Origin: Nocardia sp. NBC_00416
GTDB lineage: Bacteria > Actinomycetota > Actinomycetes > Mycobacteriales > Mycobacteriaceae
Direction: 5' to 3'
Assembly (NCBI RefSeq): GCF_036032445.1
Contig: NZ_CP107932.1
Span: 6,450,501 to 6,514,500, forward strand
Length of the DNA stretch: 64,000 nucleotides
The notes below the pieces were generated by a model that saw nothing but the letters and a program-made list of their open reading frames with translations, ran no database searches and had not been told where the DNA came from. The position numbers and the translations under genes are program-made. Below are positions 42,894-50,860 of the stretch, in pieces (positions within the stretch are counted from its first letter, which is position 1; the number at the start of each line of letters is the position of its first letter).

Positions 42894-43529
42894 TCAGGGC
42901 TTCCAGGCGCCCATTCCCAAGGAGATGAGGCGGATCTGCTGGATGGTGCGTTCGACGATCGACTGCTGGTCGCGCGGGGTGGCCGCCACATAGTCGGCGA
43001 TTCCGTCGATCACGGTGGCGACCAGGAGATCGGCGGCGACCTCCAGGTTGCCCGGCGACCAGTCGTCCAGCGCCGGCACGCGGGACAGGTCGGCCACCAG
43101 CTCACGCACGATCAACTGCAGTTCGAGCGCGATCGCCGTACGCAGCGCCGCGGTGCCGCCGCGCTGCTCGCGGATCAGGAAGCCGTACAGCTCCTGCTTC
43201 TGGGCGACCTCGCCGAAGACGAACCGCACCGTTTCCGAGAGTCGGGCGTCGGGGGTGCGCCGCAACTGCCGCAGCGCCAGCCGTAAGGCCTGGACGCCTT
43301 CGTCGACGAGGGTGGCGCCGAGATCGTCGAGGGAGTCGAAATGCCGGTAGAAGGCCGTCGGGACGATACCGGCCGACCGGGCGATCTCGCGCAGGCTCAG
43401 GGCTCCGAATCCGCGTTCGGCGGCCAGCGTCAGTGTCCCGACGAGTAGGGCCTGCCGGGTGCGCTCCTTGCGCTCGACGCGGCTCGCTCCCTGATCCGTC
43501 ATTTCAGTGAGCATACAGCCGTTCACCAT
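42894..43529 (-). CDS. TetR regulator, DesT/FabR-like in context
   Basis: A 211-residue regulator. The HTH at about 22-65 (RTRQALLVGTLTLAAERGFGALSLREIARSAGIVPTAFYRHFDSLDDLG) has the PTAFYRHF recognition segment seen in FabR/DesT-type proteins. An all-helical sensor domain follows. It is divergent from a ferredoxin reductase-desaturase operon. In Pseudomonas, DesT represses exactly such a desaturase/reductase operon and senses acyl-CoA saturation; that role is inferred here. GGGAG lies 9 nt before ATG 43529. A palindrome at 43610-43625 is a candidate operator. Confidence 0.88.
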   Translation of the reverse strand: MVNGCMLTEMTDQGASRVERKERTRQALLVGTLTLAAERGFGALSLREIARSAGIVPTAFYRHFDSLDDLGATLVDEGVQALRLALRQLRRTPDARLSETVRFVFGEVAQKQELYGFLIREQRGGTAALRTAIALELQLIVRELVADLSRVPALDDWSPGNLEVAADLLVATVIDGIADYVAATPRDQQSIVERTIQQIRLISLGMGAWKP

Positions 43530-43572
43530 TCGCCTTGCTCCCTCTTGTCGTCCGCGTCACACCTATTACTGG

Positions 43573-43625
43573 TTGACAGTCCCGGCGGGGTATCCGGCAC
43601 ACTGGTTGAGTGTACAGGCGTACAC
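43573..43625 (+). promoter_or_regulatory. Desaturase operon promoter with TetR-type operator
   Basis: TTGACA at 43573-43578 is a good -35. A perfect inverted repeat GTGTAC-AGGC-GTACAC occupies 43610-43625, inside the 5' region before ATG 43679. Extended to 18 nt it resembles the FabR/DesT operators as I recall them. A 9-bp direct repeat ACTGGTTGA occurs at 43568-43576 and 43601-43609. The exact -10 is uncertain. Confidence 0.5.
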
Positions 43626-43678
43626 CGAAATTATTTCACGCTGGTGACGTGACCGACAGACAGGGACGGAGAACTCCG

Positions 43679-44737
43679 ATGGTGGCCCTCCTCGATCTGA
43701 TGCAGACCCTGACCACTCCGCATCCGGTGGACCGGTACCTGGAACTGGTGCGCCCGATGCTCACCGTCCGCGATATGCGGGCACGAATCGTCGAGGTGGA
43801 CCGCTCGGTCCCCGGAACCGTTTCGCTGGGACTGCGCCCCACCCGGCAGTGGACCGGGCTGCGCGCAGGTCAGTTCCTGCAGTTGGGAGTGGTGATCGAC
43901 GGTGTACGGCACCTGCGCTGCTATTCACCGGTGAACTCGCAGCACGATTCGCGTCGTCGGCTCGACCTCACCCTCCGCGTGCACCCGCACGGCCTGGTAT
44001 CGCGGTACCTGCACGAGCACGCCCGCCCGGGCATGATCGTGGATCTCGAACCCGCGTCCGGCGTGTTCCATCTCCCGGACCGGCGGCCCGACCGGGTGCT
44101 GTTGATCAGCGGCGGCAGTGGGATCACTCCCGTGCTGTCCATGCTGCGCACCCTCGTCGACGAGGGATACGCCGGCCGAGTGGTCTTCCTGCACTATGCG
44201 CGCTCGCCCGAGCTGGTGCCGCACCGCGCCGAACTCGCCGAAATCGCTGCCGCCCATCCGAATATCTCGCTCGAGACGAGGTATCCGGAACGGGACGGCC
44301 GCGGCTTCGATTCCGCCGAACTCGCGCGGGTGGCGCCGTGGTTCGCCGACGCGCACACCTACCTGTGCGGTCCACCGCCGCTGATGGACTCGGTTCGGGA
44401 GGTATACGCGGCCTCGGGGCTGAGTGAACGCCTGCACACCGAAGAGTTCACGCCCTCCACCGTGCCGGTGGACAGCGCGGACGTGGACGGGGCCACCACC
44501 TTCTCGACCAGCGGGGTCACCGCGGAGAATACCGGGGCGTCGCTGCTGGAGCAGGCCGAAGGCGCGGGCCTGACCCCGGAGTTCGGCTGCCGGATGGGGA
44601 TCTGCTTCTCCTGCACTTCGGTCCGGCGCAGCGGATGCACCCGCAACCTGCGCACCGGGGAGCTGGAATCCGATCCCGACCAGCCGATCCAACTCTGTGT
44701 CCAAGCCGCCGTCGGCGATGTCGACATCGATATCTGA
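43679..44737 (+). CDS. Ferredoxin reductase with C-terminal 2Fe-2S domain (desaturase electron donor)
   Basis: A 352-residue iron-sulfur flavoprotein. Order: FAD-binding barrel (RHLRCYSPVNS ~78), NAD(P)H-binding domain (LLISGGSGITPVLSMLRTL ~140; YLCGPPPLMDSVREVY ~226), then a plant-type 2Fe-2S ferredoxin domain with Cys304, Cys309, Cys312 and Cys340. It should pass electrons from NAD(P)H to the desaturase encoded next. The pairing matches mycobacterial Rv3230c-DesA3, which makes oleoyl-CoA. ATG 43679 has GGACGGA 8 nt upstream; upstream starts would place the operator inside the coding region. Confidence 0.92.
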   Translation: MVALLDLMQTLTTPHPVDRYLELVRPMLTVRDMRARIVEVDRSVPGTVSLGLRPTRQWTGLRAGQFLQLGVVIDGVRHLRCYSPVNSQHDSRRRLDLTLRVHPHGLVSRYLHEHARPGMIVDLEPASGVFHLPDRRPDRVLLISGGSGITPVLSMLRTLVDEGYAGRVVFLHYARSPELVPHRAELAEIAAAHPNISLETRYPERDGRGFDSAELARVAPWFADAHTYLCGPPPLMDSVREVYAASGLSERLHTEEFTPSTVPVDSADVDGATTFSTSGVTAENTGASLLEQAEGAGLTPEFGCRMGICFSCTSVRRSGCTRNLRTGELESDPDQPIQLCVQAAVGDVDIDI

Positions 44738-44763
44738 CACCCGAAACGAATCTGACACCCGAA
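44732..44763 (+). repeat. 18-bp-period tandem duplication across the stop codon
   Basis: ATCTGACACCCGAA occurs at 44732-44745 and again at 44750-44763. The first copy includes the TGA stop of the reductase gene; the second runs into the ribosome binding site of the desaturase. Confidence 0.85.
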
Positions 44764-44775
44764 GGGGAGAAACAG

Positions 44776-45960
44776 ATGACCATTCTCACCGAGACCAAGG
44801 ACGGACCGCTGGTCCTCTCGCCAGACCAGGTCGAGGAGATCGGCCGCACGCTCGACGAACTGCGCGACCGCGTCGTCGCCGACCTGGGTGAACGCGACCG
44901 CGAGTACATCTACAGCATCATCAAGGCACAGCGCGGGTTCGAGATCGCCGGCCGCGGCCTCATGTACCTGGGTTTCCTGCCGCCGTTCTGGCTGGCCGGC
45001 GTGGCGGCGCTGAGCGTGTCGAAGATTCTCGACAATATGGAGATCGGCCACAACGTGATGCACGGCCAGTACGACTGGATGCGTGAGCCGAACCTGAACT
45101 CGCGAGTCTTCGAATGGGACAACGTCTGCCCGGGCGACCAGTGGAAGCATTCGCACAATTACATGCACCACACCTACACCAACATCCACGGCCGCGACCG
45201 GGATATCGGCTACGGCGTGCTGCGGATCGACGAAGGCCAGGACTGGCACCCCTACTACCTGGGCAACCCGCTGTACGCGTTCCTGCTGATGGTGTTCTTC
45301 GAATGGGGTGTGATGCTGCACGACCTCGAAGCGGACAACATCGTCAAGGGCAAGCGCAGCTGGTCGGATCTGAAACCGCTGCTCGCGGGCCAGCTCCGCA
45401 AGTCGGGTAAGCAGGTCCTCAAGGACTATGTGGCGTTCCCGCTGCTCACCGGACCGCTGTTCCTGTCGACCCTCGCGGGTAACGCGTCGGCCAATCTGAT
45501 GCGCAACCTGTGGGCTTATTCGATCATCTTCTGTGGGCACTTCCCCGCGGGTGTGCAGACGTTCACCGAGGAGGAGACCGCCGAGGAGACCCGCGGCGAA
45601 TGGTACGTGCGCCAGATGCTCGGTTCGGCCAATATCTCCGGCAGCCCGCTGTTCCACATCATGTCCGGCAACCTGTCGCATCAGATCGAGCACCATCTGT
45701 TCCCGGATCTGCCGGCCAACAGGTACCCCGAGATCGCACCGGAGGTACGCGCGCTGTGCGAGAAGTTCGGACTGCCTTACAACACCGGGCCGCTCGGGAA
45801 GCAGATCGGATCGGTCTGGGCGAAGATCTTCCAGCTGGCCCTGCCGCCGCGGGCGCTGCGGTCCCGGTTCGCTCGGTTCTTGCCCGCTGCGCTGCGGAAA
45901 CAGCCTGCTTCCGGTGTTATCGTGATGCGTCAGCAGAGTCCAACCGAAGCGGGCGTGTGA
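44776..45960 (+). CDS. Membrane fatty acyl-CoA desaturase (DesA3-like)
   Basis: A 394-residue integral membrane di-iron desaturase. The three histidine boxes are HNVMH (92-96), HSHNYMHH (125-132) and HQIEHH (302-307). Hydrophobic segments lie near 60-85, 160-180 and 225-265. It likely introduces a Delta-9 double bond into stearoyl/palmitoyl-CoA, using electrons from the preceding reductase. AAGGGGAGA lies 6 nt before ATG 44776. The stop overlaps the following small gene by one base. Confidence 0.93.
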   Translation: MTILTETKDGPLVLSPDQVEEIGRTLDELRDRVVADLGERDREYIYSIIKAQRGFEIAGRGLMYLGFLPPFWLAGVAALSVSKILDNMEIGHNVMHGQYDWMREPNLNSRVFEWDNVCPGDQWKHSHNYMHHTYTNIHGRDRDIGYGVLRIDEGQDWHPYYLGNPLYAFLLMVFFEWGVMLHDLEADNIVKGKRSWSDLKPLLAGQLRKSGKQVLKDYVAFPLLTGPLFLSTLAGNASANLMRNLWAYSIIFCGHFPAGVQTFTEEETAEETRGEWYVRQMLGSANISGSPLFHIMSGNLSHQIEHHLFPDLPANRYPEIAPEVRALCEKFGLPYNTGPLGKQIGSVWAKIFQLALPPRALRSRFARFLPAALRKQPASGVIVMRQQSPTEAGV

Positions 45961-46310
45961 TGATCGGCAAATTCGAGGCCAACAAGGACTTGATCCAGGA
46001 ACTCACCTCGTCGGGCGCGCGCCGGGTCGGCAATATCGCGGGCATCATCACCGGCACGATCGCCGAGGTGACCCGGGAGATCGGTGAATGGGTCACCGAC
46101 GCCATCGAGATGAACGAGGCCGCCGCCGCGGCCCGGCGCGATGCCGCGGCCACCGAGGGGCCCGACGAGCCCGCCGGCGTCGGTGACGCCGCGGACGCAC
46201 CCGAGACCGCCGCCGGTACGCCGCGGGTGCACGAGGGGGAGGTCGTGGTGGACGCCGATATCGTCGATATCGAGACCGCGGACTCCGATCCGTCCGGCAA
46301 ACGCCGCTGA
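45960..46310 (+). CDS. Small desaturase-coupled protein of unknown function
   Basis: A 116-residue protein starting at the ATG that shares a base with the desaturase stop (TGATG). The N-terminal ~60 residues form an amphipathic helix (RRVGNIAGIITGTIAEVTRE, then IGEWVTDAIEMNEAAAAA) that could lie on a membrane. The C-terminal half is acidic and disordered (AEGPDEPAGVGDAADAPE-like, then VVDADIVDIETAD). No known family is recognised. Tight coupling suggests a role with the desaturase, perhaps a localisation or stability factor; this is inference. Confidence 0.7.
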   Translation: MIGKFEANKDLIQELTSSGARRVGNIAGIITGTIAEVTREIGEWVTDAIEMNEAAAAARRDAAATEGPDEPAGVGDAADAPETAAGTPRVHEGEVVVDADIVDIETADSDPSGKRR

Positions 46311-46321
46311 TCCGGACCTCG

Positions 46322-46355
46322 AACCGCTCGGTGGGACAGCTCACACCGAGCGGTT
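46322..46355 (+). terminator. Terminator of the reductase-desaturase operon
   Basis: A perfect 12-bp stem AACCGCTCGGTG/CACCGAGCGGTT with a 10-nt loop, 11 nt after the last stop. Confidence 0.8.
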
Positions 46356-46365
46356 ACTCATCGGC

Positions 46366-46371
46366 TAACCT
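46366..46371 (+). promoter_or_regulatory. -10 box for the 46378 gene
   Basis: TAACCT, 6 nt before GTG 46378; no Shine-Dalgarno sequence is present. Confidence 0.45.
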
Positions 46372-46377
46372 CTGGTC

Positions 46378-46698
46378 GTGCCCGCCTACATCTCCTCGCC
46401 GGAGCTGACCTTCGGATTCTTGTTCGCGCTGGAGGACCCCGAGCGGATCGCGGAGGTGGTACGCGACCTGATGGAGCGCAAAACCGTATCGGTCTTCCGG
46501 CTGGCCCGGCTGTCCGACGATGCCGGCCCTCCGGAGCGTTATGTCGTGAACTGGGCGGCGATTCCGCAGATATCCATCACCACCACCGCGCCCGACGCGG
46601 CGGAACTGCGTGCCGAGCGAGTGATGCTGGTCAACGCGTTTCTCGGTGACGCCGGTGAGATCAGGCTGTACTCCGCGCACGGGCAGGCGCCGCAGTAG
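46378..46698 (+). CDS. Small conserved-looking hypothetical protein
   Basis: A 106-residue soluble protein beginning VPAYISSPELTFGFLFALEDPERIAEVVRDLMERKT, with alternating strands and helices (SVFRLARLSDD, ISITTTAPDAAELRAERVMLVNAFLG). Codon use is typical of the region and the start has its own -10 box after a terminator. I do not recognise a family and cannot propose a function. Confidence 0.65.
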   Translation: MPAYISSPELTFGFLFALEDPERIAEVVRDLMERKTVSVFRLARLSDDAGPPERYVVNWAAIPQISITTTAPDAAELRAERVMLVNAFLGDAGEIRLYSAHGQAPQ

Positions 46699-46817
46699 CC
46701 CGCGGACCCATGAGGTGGGCGTTGTTCCCCGTTACTGGTGGTGATCCGTCGTTATCGAACTGTAGCCTTGTTCGGGGGACGTGAACGACCGATCAGTAAG
46801 GGCAAGGAGTGGGCGCG

Positions 46818-47873
46818 GTGGAGAACGTGATACGGCTGCTGATCGTATTCGGGGGCACGCTGGTGGTGACGATCGCGCTCGGCTGGGGGATCGATCGCGG
46901 GCTCCGGTACTGGTCGGCCAGGCATCCGAAGACGACCATTCCCGGCCTGCTCCGGCGGATCCAGCTCCCGCTGCAACTGTTCCTCGGCTTCGCCGCGCTC
47001 CGGATCACCTACCCGCTGGCCGATCTGGAACTGCGGCAGGACACGGTCATCCTCAGTGTGCTGGCCACGATGGTCACCATGTCGGCGGTCTGGCTGGTCG
47101 TCCGGATAGCGGACGCGGTGGCCGACGGCCTGTTGAACAGCTACTCCCGCCGCGCTCGTGACCCACGCCGGGTGCGTCAGCTGAACACCCAGTTCACGCT
47201 GATCCGCCGGATCACCAGTACGGTGCTCGCGGTAGCGACCGCCGCCATCGCCATGCTGATCCTGTTTCCCGGGTTGCGCGTGCTGGGTACCTCGCTGCTG
47301 GCCTCGGCCGGCATCATCGGCATCATCGCCGGTGTAGCGGCGCAATCCACCCTCAGCAATCTCATGGCGGGGCTGCAGATCGCGTTCGGCGATTCGGTGA
47401 AGATCGGCGATACGGTCGTCGTCGAGGGCGAGATGGGCACCGTCGAAGAGATCACACTGTCCTTTCTCACCGTCCGCATCTGGGACGACCGCCGGCTGAC
47501 CATGCCCGTGTCCTATTTCAACAGCAAGCCGTACGAGAACTGGTCGCGCGGCGGCCCGGAACTCACCGGCACCGTTTTCCTGTACCTGGACCACAGCACC
47601 CCGGTATCCGCGCTGCGTAAACACCTCTATCGGTACCTGAGCGACCACCCGGATTGGGACGGCCGGAGCTGGAATCTCCTTGTCACCGACAGCACGCCCA
47701 CCGGTATCGAGGTCCGCGCGTCGATGACCGGGCGTGATTCGGACGCGGTGTGGTCGCTGCGCTGCGCCGTGCGCGAGGAACTGATCAGCTGGTTGAACGA
47801 GCAGCATCCGGAAGCCCTGCCGCGGCTGGCCGCGCTGGAGGGTTTCGACAAGGAGAAGGCGCCGGTGCGGTAG
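46818..47873 (+). CDS. MscS-family mechanosensitive channel
   Basis: A 351-residue membrane protein. It has about four TM helices; the last (LGTSLLASAGIIGIIAGVAAQSTLSNLMAGLQIAF, ~160-195) is the pore-lining TM3 with Gly/Ala packing. The beta domain VKIGDTVVVEGEMGTVEEITLSFLTVRIWDDRRLTMPVSYF (~198-240) follows, then a C-terminal alpha/beta domain. It should release osmolytes on hypo-osmotic shock. AAGGAG at 46804-46809 sets GTG 46818. Confidence 0.92.
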   Translation: MENVIRLLIVFGGTLVVTIALGWGIDRGLRYWSARHPKTTIPGLLRRIQLPLQLFLGFAALRITYPLADLELRQDTVILSVLATMVTMSAVWLVVRIADAVADGLLNSYSRRARDPRRVRQLNTQFTLIRRITSTVLAVATAAIAMLILFPGLRVLGTSLLASAGIIGIIAGVAAQSTLSNLMAGLQIAFGDSVKIGDTVVVEGEMGTVEEITLSFLTVRIWDDRRLTMPVSYFNSKPYENWSRGGPELTGTVFLYLDHSTPVSALRKHLYRYLSDHPDWDGRSWNLLVTDSTPTGIEVRASMTGRDSDAVWSLRCAVREELISWLNEQHPEALPRLAALEGFDKEKAPVR

Positions 47874-47950
47874 CGGCGGCCGGTCGATCGGGCCCGTTGG
47901 GCGGCCGATTGATCTCGATGACGTGTCGGTATCGCGCGCCGGGCACGAAT

Positions 47951-47972
47951 AATTGTGTGATAGCTCACAATT
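47951..47972. promoter_or_regulatory. Crp/Cmr-like palindrome upstream of the DUF4389 gene
   Basis: AATTGTG and CACAATT are perfect 7-bp arms around 8 nt. The core TGTGT-N6-TCACA matches the TGTGA-N6-TCACA cAMP-receptor consensus at nine of ten positions. It ends 57 nt before ATG 48030. Binding by a Crp homologue is inferred. Confidence 0.6.
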
Positions 47973-48029
47973 GAGGGACGGTCGGGCCGGTTCGGCCGGA
48001 CCAGCACCCTCGAAGGAGCGTTGATCACG

Positions 48030-48731
48030 ATGCCTGCTCCCGCCGGTTATCCGGTCCGTGTTCGCGGCGATCTGGACCCCGCGCTGTCGCGCTGGCTGTG
48101 GATCGTCAAATGGATTCTCGCGGTACCGCACTACATAGTTCTGTTCTTCCTGCACATCGGTTATGCCGTCGTCACGGTGATCGCGTTCTTCGCGATCCTG
48201 TTCACCGGCAGATACCCGCGTGCCCTGTTCGATTACAGCGTCGGGGTGGTGCGATGGACCTGGCGCGTCAGCTACTACGCCTGGACGCCGGCCGGCACCG
48301 ATAAGTACCCGCCGTTCTCGCTCGCGAACGACGACGACTATCCGGCGGATCTGGACGTCGACTACCCGCCGACCCTGCATCGCGGCCTGGTGCTGGTGAA
48401 ATGGTGGCTGCTGGCGATCCCGCACTATCTGATCATCGGCGCGATGACCGGTGCCGCCTGGGTGGTCGACTACGACGACGCCGGCAGTGCGGCCAGTGCC
48501 ATGGGCATCCCGCTGATCGGCGTGCTGACCTTCGTCGCGCTGGTCGGGCTGCTGTTCGTCGCGCGCTATTCGCAGGGCCTGTTCGACTTCGTGATGGGTG
48601 TCAACCGGTGGATGCTGCGCGTACAGGTCTACGCCTCGCTGCTGCGCGACGAGTATCCGCCGTTCCGGTTGGATCAGGGCGCACGCGACGCCGTCCCGCC
48701 ACCGGTCGATACCGAGAAACCCGCCGCCTGA
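48030..48731 (+). CDS. DUF4389 membrane protein (two repeats)
   Basis: A 233-residue protein with two copies of the DUF4389 module: WLWIVKWILAVPHYIVLFFLHIGYAVV...FTGRYPRALFDYSVGVVRWTWRVSYYAW, then LVLVKWWLLAIPHYLIIGAM...FVARYSQGLFDFVMGVNRWMLRVQVYA. Four TM helices are expected. Function is unknown. AAGGAG at 48013-48018 sets ATG 48030 rather than a TTG at 48021. A Crp-like palindrome upstream suggests carbon- or cAMP-linked control. Confidence 0.88.
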   Translation: MPAPAGYPVRVRGDLDPALSRWLWIVKWILAVPHYIVLFFLHIGYAVVTVIAFFAILFTGRYPRALFDYSVGVVRWTWRVSYYAWTPAGTDKYPPFSLANDDDYPADLDVDYPPTLHRGLVLVKWWLLAIPHYLIIGAMTGAAWVVDYDDAGSAASAMGIPLIGVLTFVALVGLLFVARYSQGLFDFVMGVNRWMLRVQVYASLLRDEYPPFRLDQGARDAVPPPVDTEKPAA

Positions 48732-48752
48732 CCGGGCCGCCGGCTCAATGAA

Positions 48753-48782
48753 AAAGCCCGAGGACCATGGTCCTCGGGCTTT
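48753..48782. terminator. Bidirectional intrinsic terminator
   Basis: A perfect 30-bp palindrome (AAAGCCCGAGGACCA and its complement). On the minus strand it is followed by TTTTT, so it is a canonical terminator for tRNA-His, and it also closes the DUF4389 gene. Confidence 0.9.
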
Positions 48783-48786
48783 ACAG

Positions 48787-48860
48787 GGTGAGTGACGGGA
48801 CTCGAACCCGCGACATCCAGGATCACAACCTGGTGCTCTACCAACTGAACTACACTCACC
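48787..48860 (-). tRNA. tRNA-His (anticodon GUG)
   Basis: Acceptor GTGAGTG/CACTCAC plus the extra G(-1) opposite C73 that marks tRNA-His. The anticodon stem is CCAGG/CCTGG with loop TTGTGAT, the T loop is TTCGAGT, and no CCA is encoded. Confidence 0.97.
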
Positions 48861-48947
48861 ATCACCGATTTCGCACCGGCGGCCTAGATAGTAGCGCGTT
48901 CACCCCATCGCAAGCCAATCGGTTATCGGTGTGCCGGGGACCCGGGC

Positions 48948-49589
48948 CTATGGTGTGTGGCCGGCGCCCGCTCCGGTTTCGCCTACGGAATGTGCGCTGA
49001 CCTCGGCGGCGATGGCGGATATCTCCGCGGTCGAGGGGCCGGGAGCGGGTACGAACGCCGTGCGCCGGTAGTACTCGAGCTCACGGATGGATTCCTGGAT
49101 ATCGGCGAGCGCGCGATGGGCCAGACCCTTCTCCGGCTGGCCGAAGTAGATGCGCGGATACCAGCGTCGGCACAGCTCTTTGATCGAACTCACATCGATC
49201 ATCCGGTAGTGCAGGTGCGCGTCCAGCCGCGGCATGTCCCGAGCGATGAATCCCCGATCGGTCGCGATCGAGTTGCCGGCGAGCGGTACCACCCGTGCGG
49301 TGGGCGCGTACTGCTGCACGTAGTCCAATACCTGCTGCTCGGCCTCGGCAAGGGTGACCGTGGACTGCCGCACCTCTTCGGTGAGGCCGGACCGGGCGTG
49401 CATTTCGGCGACCACCTCGGGCATGGCGGCGAGTGCGTCGTCGTCGGCGTGGATGACGATATCCACCCCGTCACCGAGGACATTCAGGTCGCTGTCTGTC
49501 ACCAGCGCGGCCACCTCGATCAGTTTGTCGGCGACCAGGTCGAGACCGGTCATCTCGCAATCCATCCACACCACTAATTTGTCGGACAC
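48948..49589 (-). CDS. orn: Oligoribonuclease
   Basis: A 213-residue DEDDh exonuclease that degrades 2-5-nt RNA and pGpG-type linear dinucleotides. Exo I VWMDCEMTGLD provides Asp and Glu, Exo II lies in PLAGNSIATDRGF, and HRALADIQESI near residue 160 supplies the catalytic His and last Asp. GTG 49589 has TAGGGT 7 nt upstream, so the mRNA is probably leaderless. The C-terminal ~30 residues are a lineage-specific tail. tRNA-His follows. Confidence 0.95.
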   Translation of the reverse strand: MSDKLVVWMDCEMTGLDLVADKLIEVAALVTDSDLNVLGDGVDIVIHADDDALAAMPEVVAEMHARSGLTEEVRQSTVTLAEAEQQVLDYVQQYAPTARVVPLAGNSIATDRGFIARDMPRLDAHLHYRMIDVSSIKELCRRWYPRIYFGQPEKGLAHRALADIQESIRELEYYRRTAFVPAPGPSTAEISAIAAEVSAHSVGETGAGAGHTP

Positions 49590-49596
49590 TCGCACC

Positions 49597-49602
49597 ACCC
49601 TA
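49597..49602 (-). promoter_or_regulatory. -10 box for leaderless orn mRNA
   Basis: TAGGGT on the minus strand, 7 nt before GTG 49589. Confidence 0.6.
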
Positions 49603-49673
49603 ATCAGCCGATCTACCGGTCCGGCGCAATCGTCGCCCACCCGTTGCGGAAACCGTCCGCGGTCGCGGGTGCA

Positions 49674-50477
49674 TCAGTCGCCCAGTTTCTTGTAGAAGGC
49701 GCCCGCGATCGGCGCGGTGACCGCGCGGGGGCCGTAGTTGCCGGCCGCGCTCATACCCTTGCCGATCAGGCCCGGTACGACCCGCATCTTGTTGCGGGCC
49801 AGCGCGTCGATCGAGATCCGCGCGGTGTAGTCGGAGGACACCCACAGGAAGTCGGGGACCATCCGATCGACGAGGGAGGCGTCGCCGGGGTCGGGCGTCT
49901 CGGTGCGCACGGGCCCCGGGGCGAGCAGGGTGATGTGCACTCCGGAGCCCTTCAGCTCACCACGCAGGGATTCGGCGAAAGTGTTGGCGAACGCCTTGCT
50001 CGCCGCGTAGGTCGTGTTGTTCGGGATGGGCATATTGCCGGCCGCCGACCCGCTCACCAGGATGCCGCCGGCGCGCCGGGTCAGCATGGCGGGCAGAACG
50101 GCCAGGGTCAGATCGTGGACGGCGACGGCGTTCAGCTCGAGCTGGTCGCGTTCGTAGGCGGGGTCCAGGGCGGCGAGCGGGCCGAAGGTCGCGATACCGG
50201 CGTTGTTGCACAGGATCGAGATATCGCGCCCGGCGAGTTCCTCGGTCAAGGGTGCGCGCTGCGCGCGGTCCGCGAGATCGACCGCGCGGACCTCGGCGGT
50301 GATGCCGTGCTCGCGGGTCAGCCGCCCGGCGAGTTCATCGAGAATCTCACCGCGGCGGGCGACGAGGATGAGCGAATGCCCCCGCCGGGCGAGTTCAGCG
50401 GCCAGTGCGGTTCCGATTCCGGACGAGGCTCCGGTGACCACGGCGCGACTATCAGCGGAAGGCGAAGGCAAACCCAT
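49674..50477 (-). CDS. cmrA: Mycolate reductase CmrA (short-chain dehydrogenase)
   Basis: A 267-residue SDR that reduces the beta-keto group of the newly condensed mycolyl precursor to mature mycolic acid. NADPH motif TGASSGIG at 15-22, NNAG (~90), catalytic Ser (SGSAAGN ~145) and YAASK (~158). The C-terminal half (APGPVRTE; PDFLWVSSDYTARISIDAL; NKMRVVPGLIGKGMS; FYKKLG) is very close to mycobacterial Rv2509/CmrA as I recall it. ATG 50477 has TAGGGT 6 nt upstream. It lies close to orn, as in mycobacteria. It is a strong marker that the host makes mycolic acids. Confidence 0.95.
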   Translation of the reverse strand: MGLPSPSADSRAVVTGASSGIGTALAAELARRGHSLILVARRGEILDELAGRLTREHGITAEVRAVDLADRAQRAPLTEELAGRDISILCNNAGIATFGPLAALDPAYERDQLELNAVAVHDLTLAVLPAMLTRRAGGILVSGSAAGNMPIPNNTTYAASKAFANTFAESLRGELKGSGVHITLLAPGPVRTETPDPGDASLVDRMVPDFLWVSSDYTARISIDALARNKMRVVPGLIGKGMSAAGNYGPRAVTAPIAGAFYKKLGD

Positions 50478-50483
50478 TCCGAC

Positions 50484-50489
50484 ACCCTA
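50484..50489 (-). promoter_or_regulatory. -10 box for leaderless cmrA mRNA
   Basis: TAGGGT on the minus strand, 6 nt before ATG 50477. Confidence 0.55.
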
Positions 50490-50652
50490 GGGCAGCCCCG
50501 TTTCCTCCGATGCGGTGCGGCGGCGCTCCGCAGAGGCGGACGGTCGCGGTGCCGAAAATTCCGAATCGGCTGTCGGCATCGTGTGTTTGGGGCGCGCTCT
50601 GCTGGGTACACCCACTCCGACTGGCCCGGACAGCTCAGTCGGGTGGGTGGAG

Positions 50653-50726
50653 CGCCCCCGGCAGGAATCGAACCTGCGACCTAGGGATTAGAAGGCCCTT
50701 GCTCTATCCAACTGAGCTACGGAGGC
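50653..50726 (-). tRNA. tRNA-Arg (anticodon UCU)
   Basis: Acceptor GCCTCCG/CGGGGGC (one T-G pair) and discriminator G. The anticodon arm is AGGGC/TCCCT with loop CTTCTAA (anticodon TCT); the innermost pair 31-39 is a C-U mismatch. T arm GCAGG/CCTGC. No CCA is encoded. Confidence 0.93.
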
Positions 50727-50847
50727 AGTGGTTCCACCATGGCGGACAACGGTCGCGCTGTCCAGCTGAAAAGTGTAGCGATCACCTGATCGTTTGATTT
50801 GGGCTGCCCGGAAACGGCCCCGCCGGGCCGATCATGGCCCACCGAAC

Positions 50848-50853
50848 TACTCT
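50848..50853 (+). promoter_or_regulatory. -10 box for the CopD-CtaG gene
   Basis: TACTCT, 7 nt before ATG 50861; no Shine-Dalgarno sequence. Confidence 0.5.
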
Positions 50854-50860
50854 CGAACCT

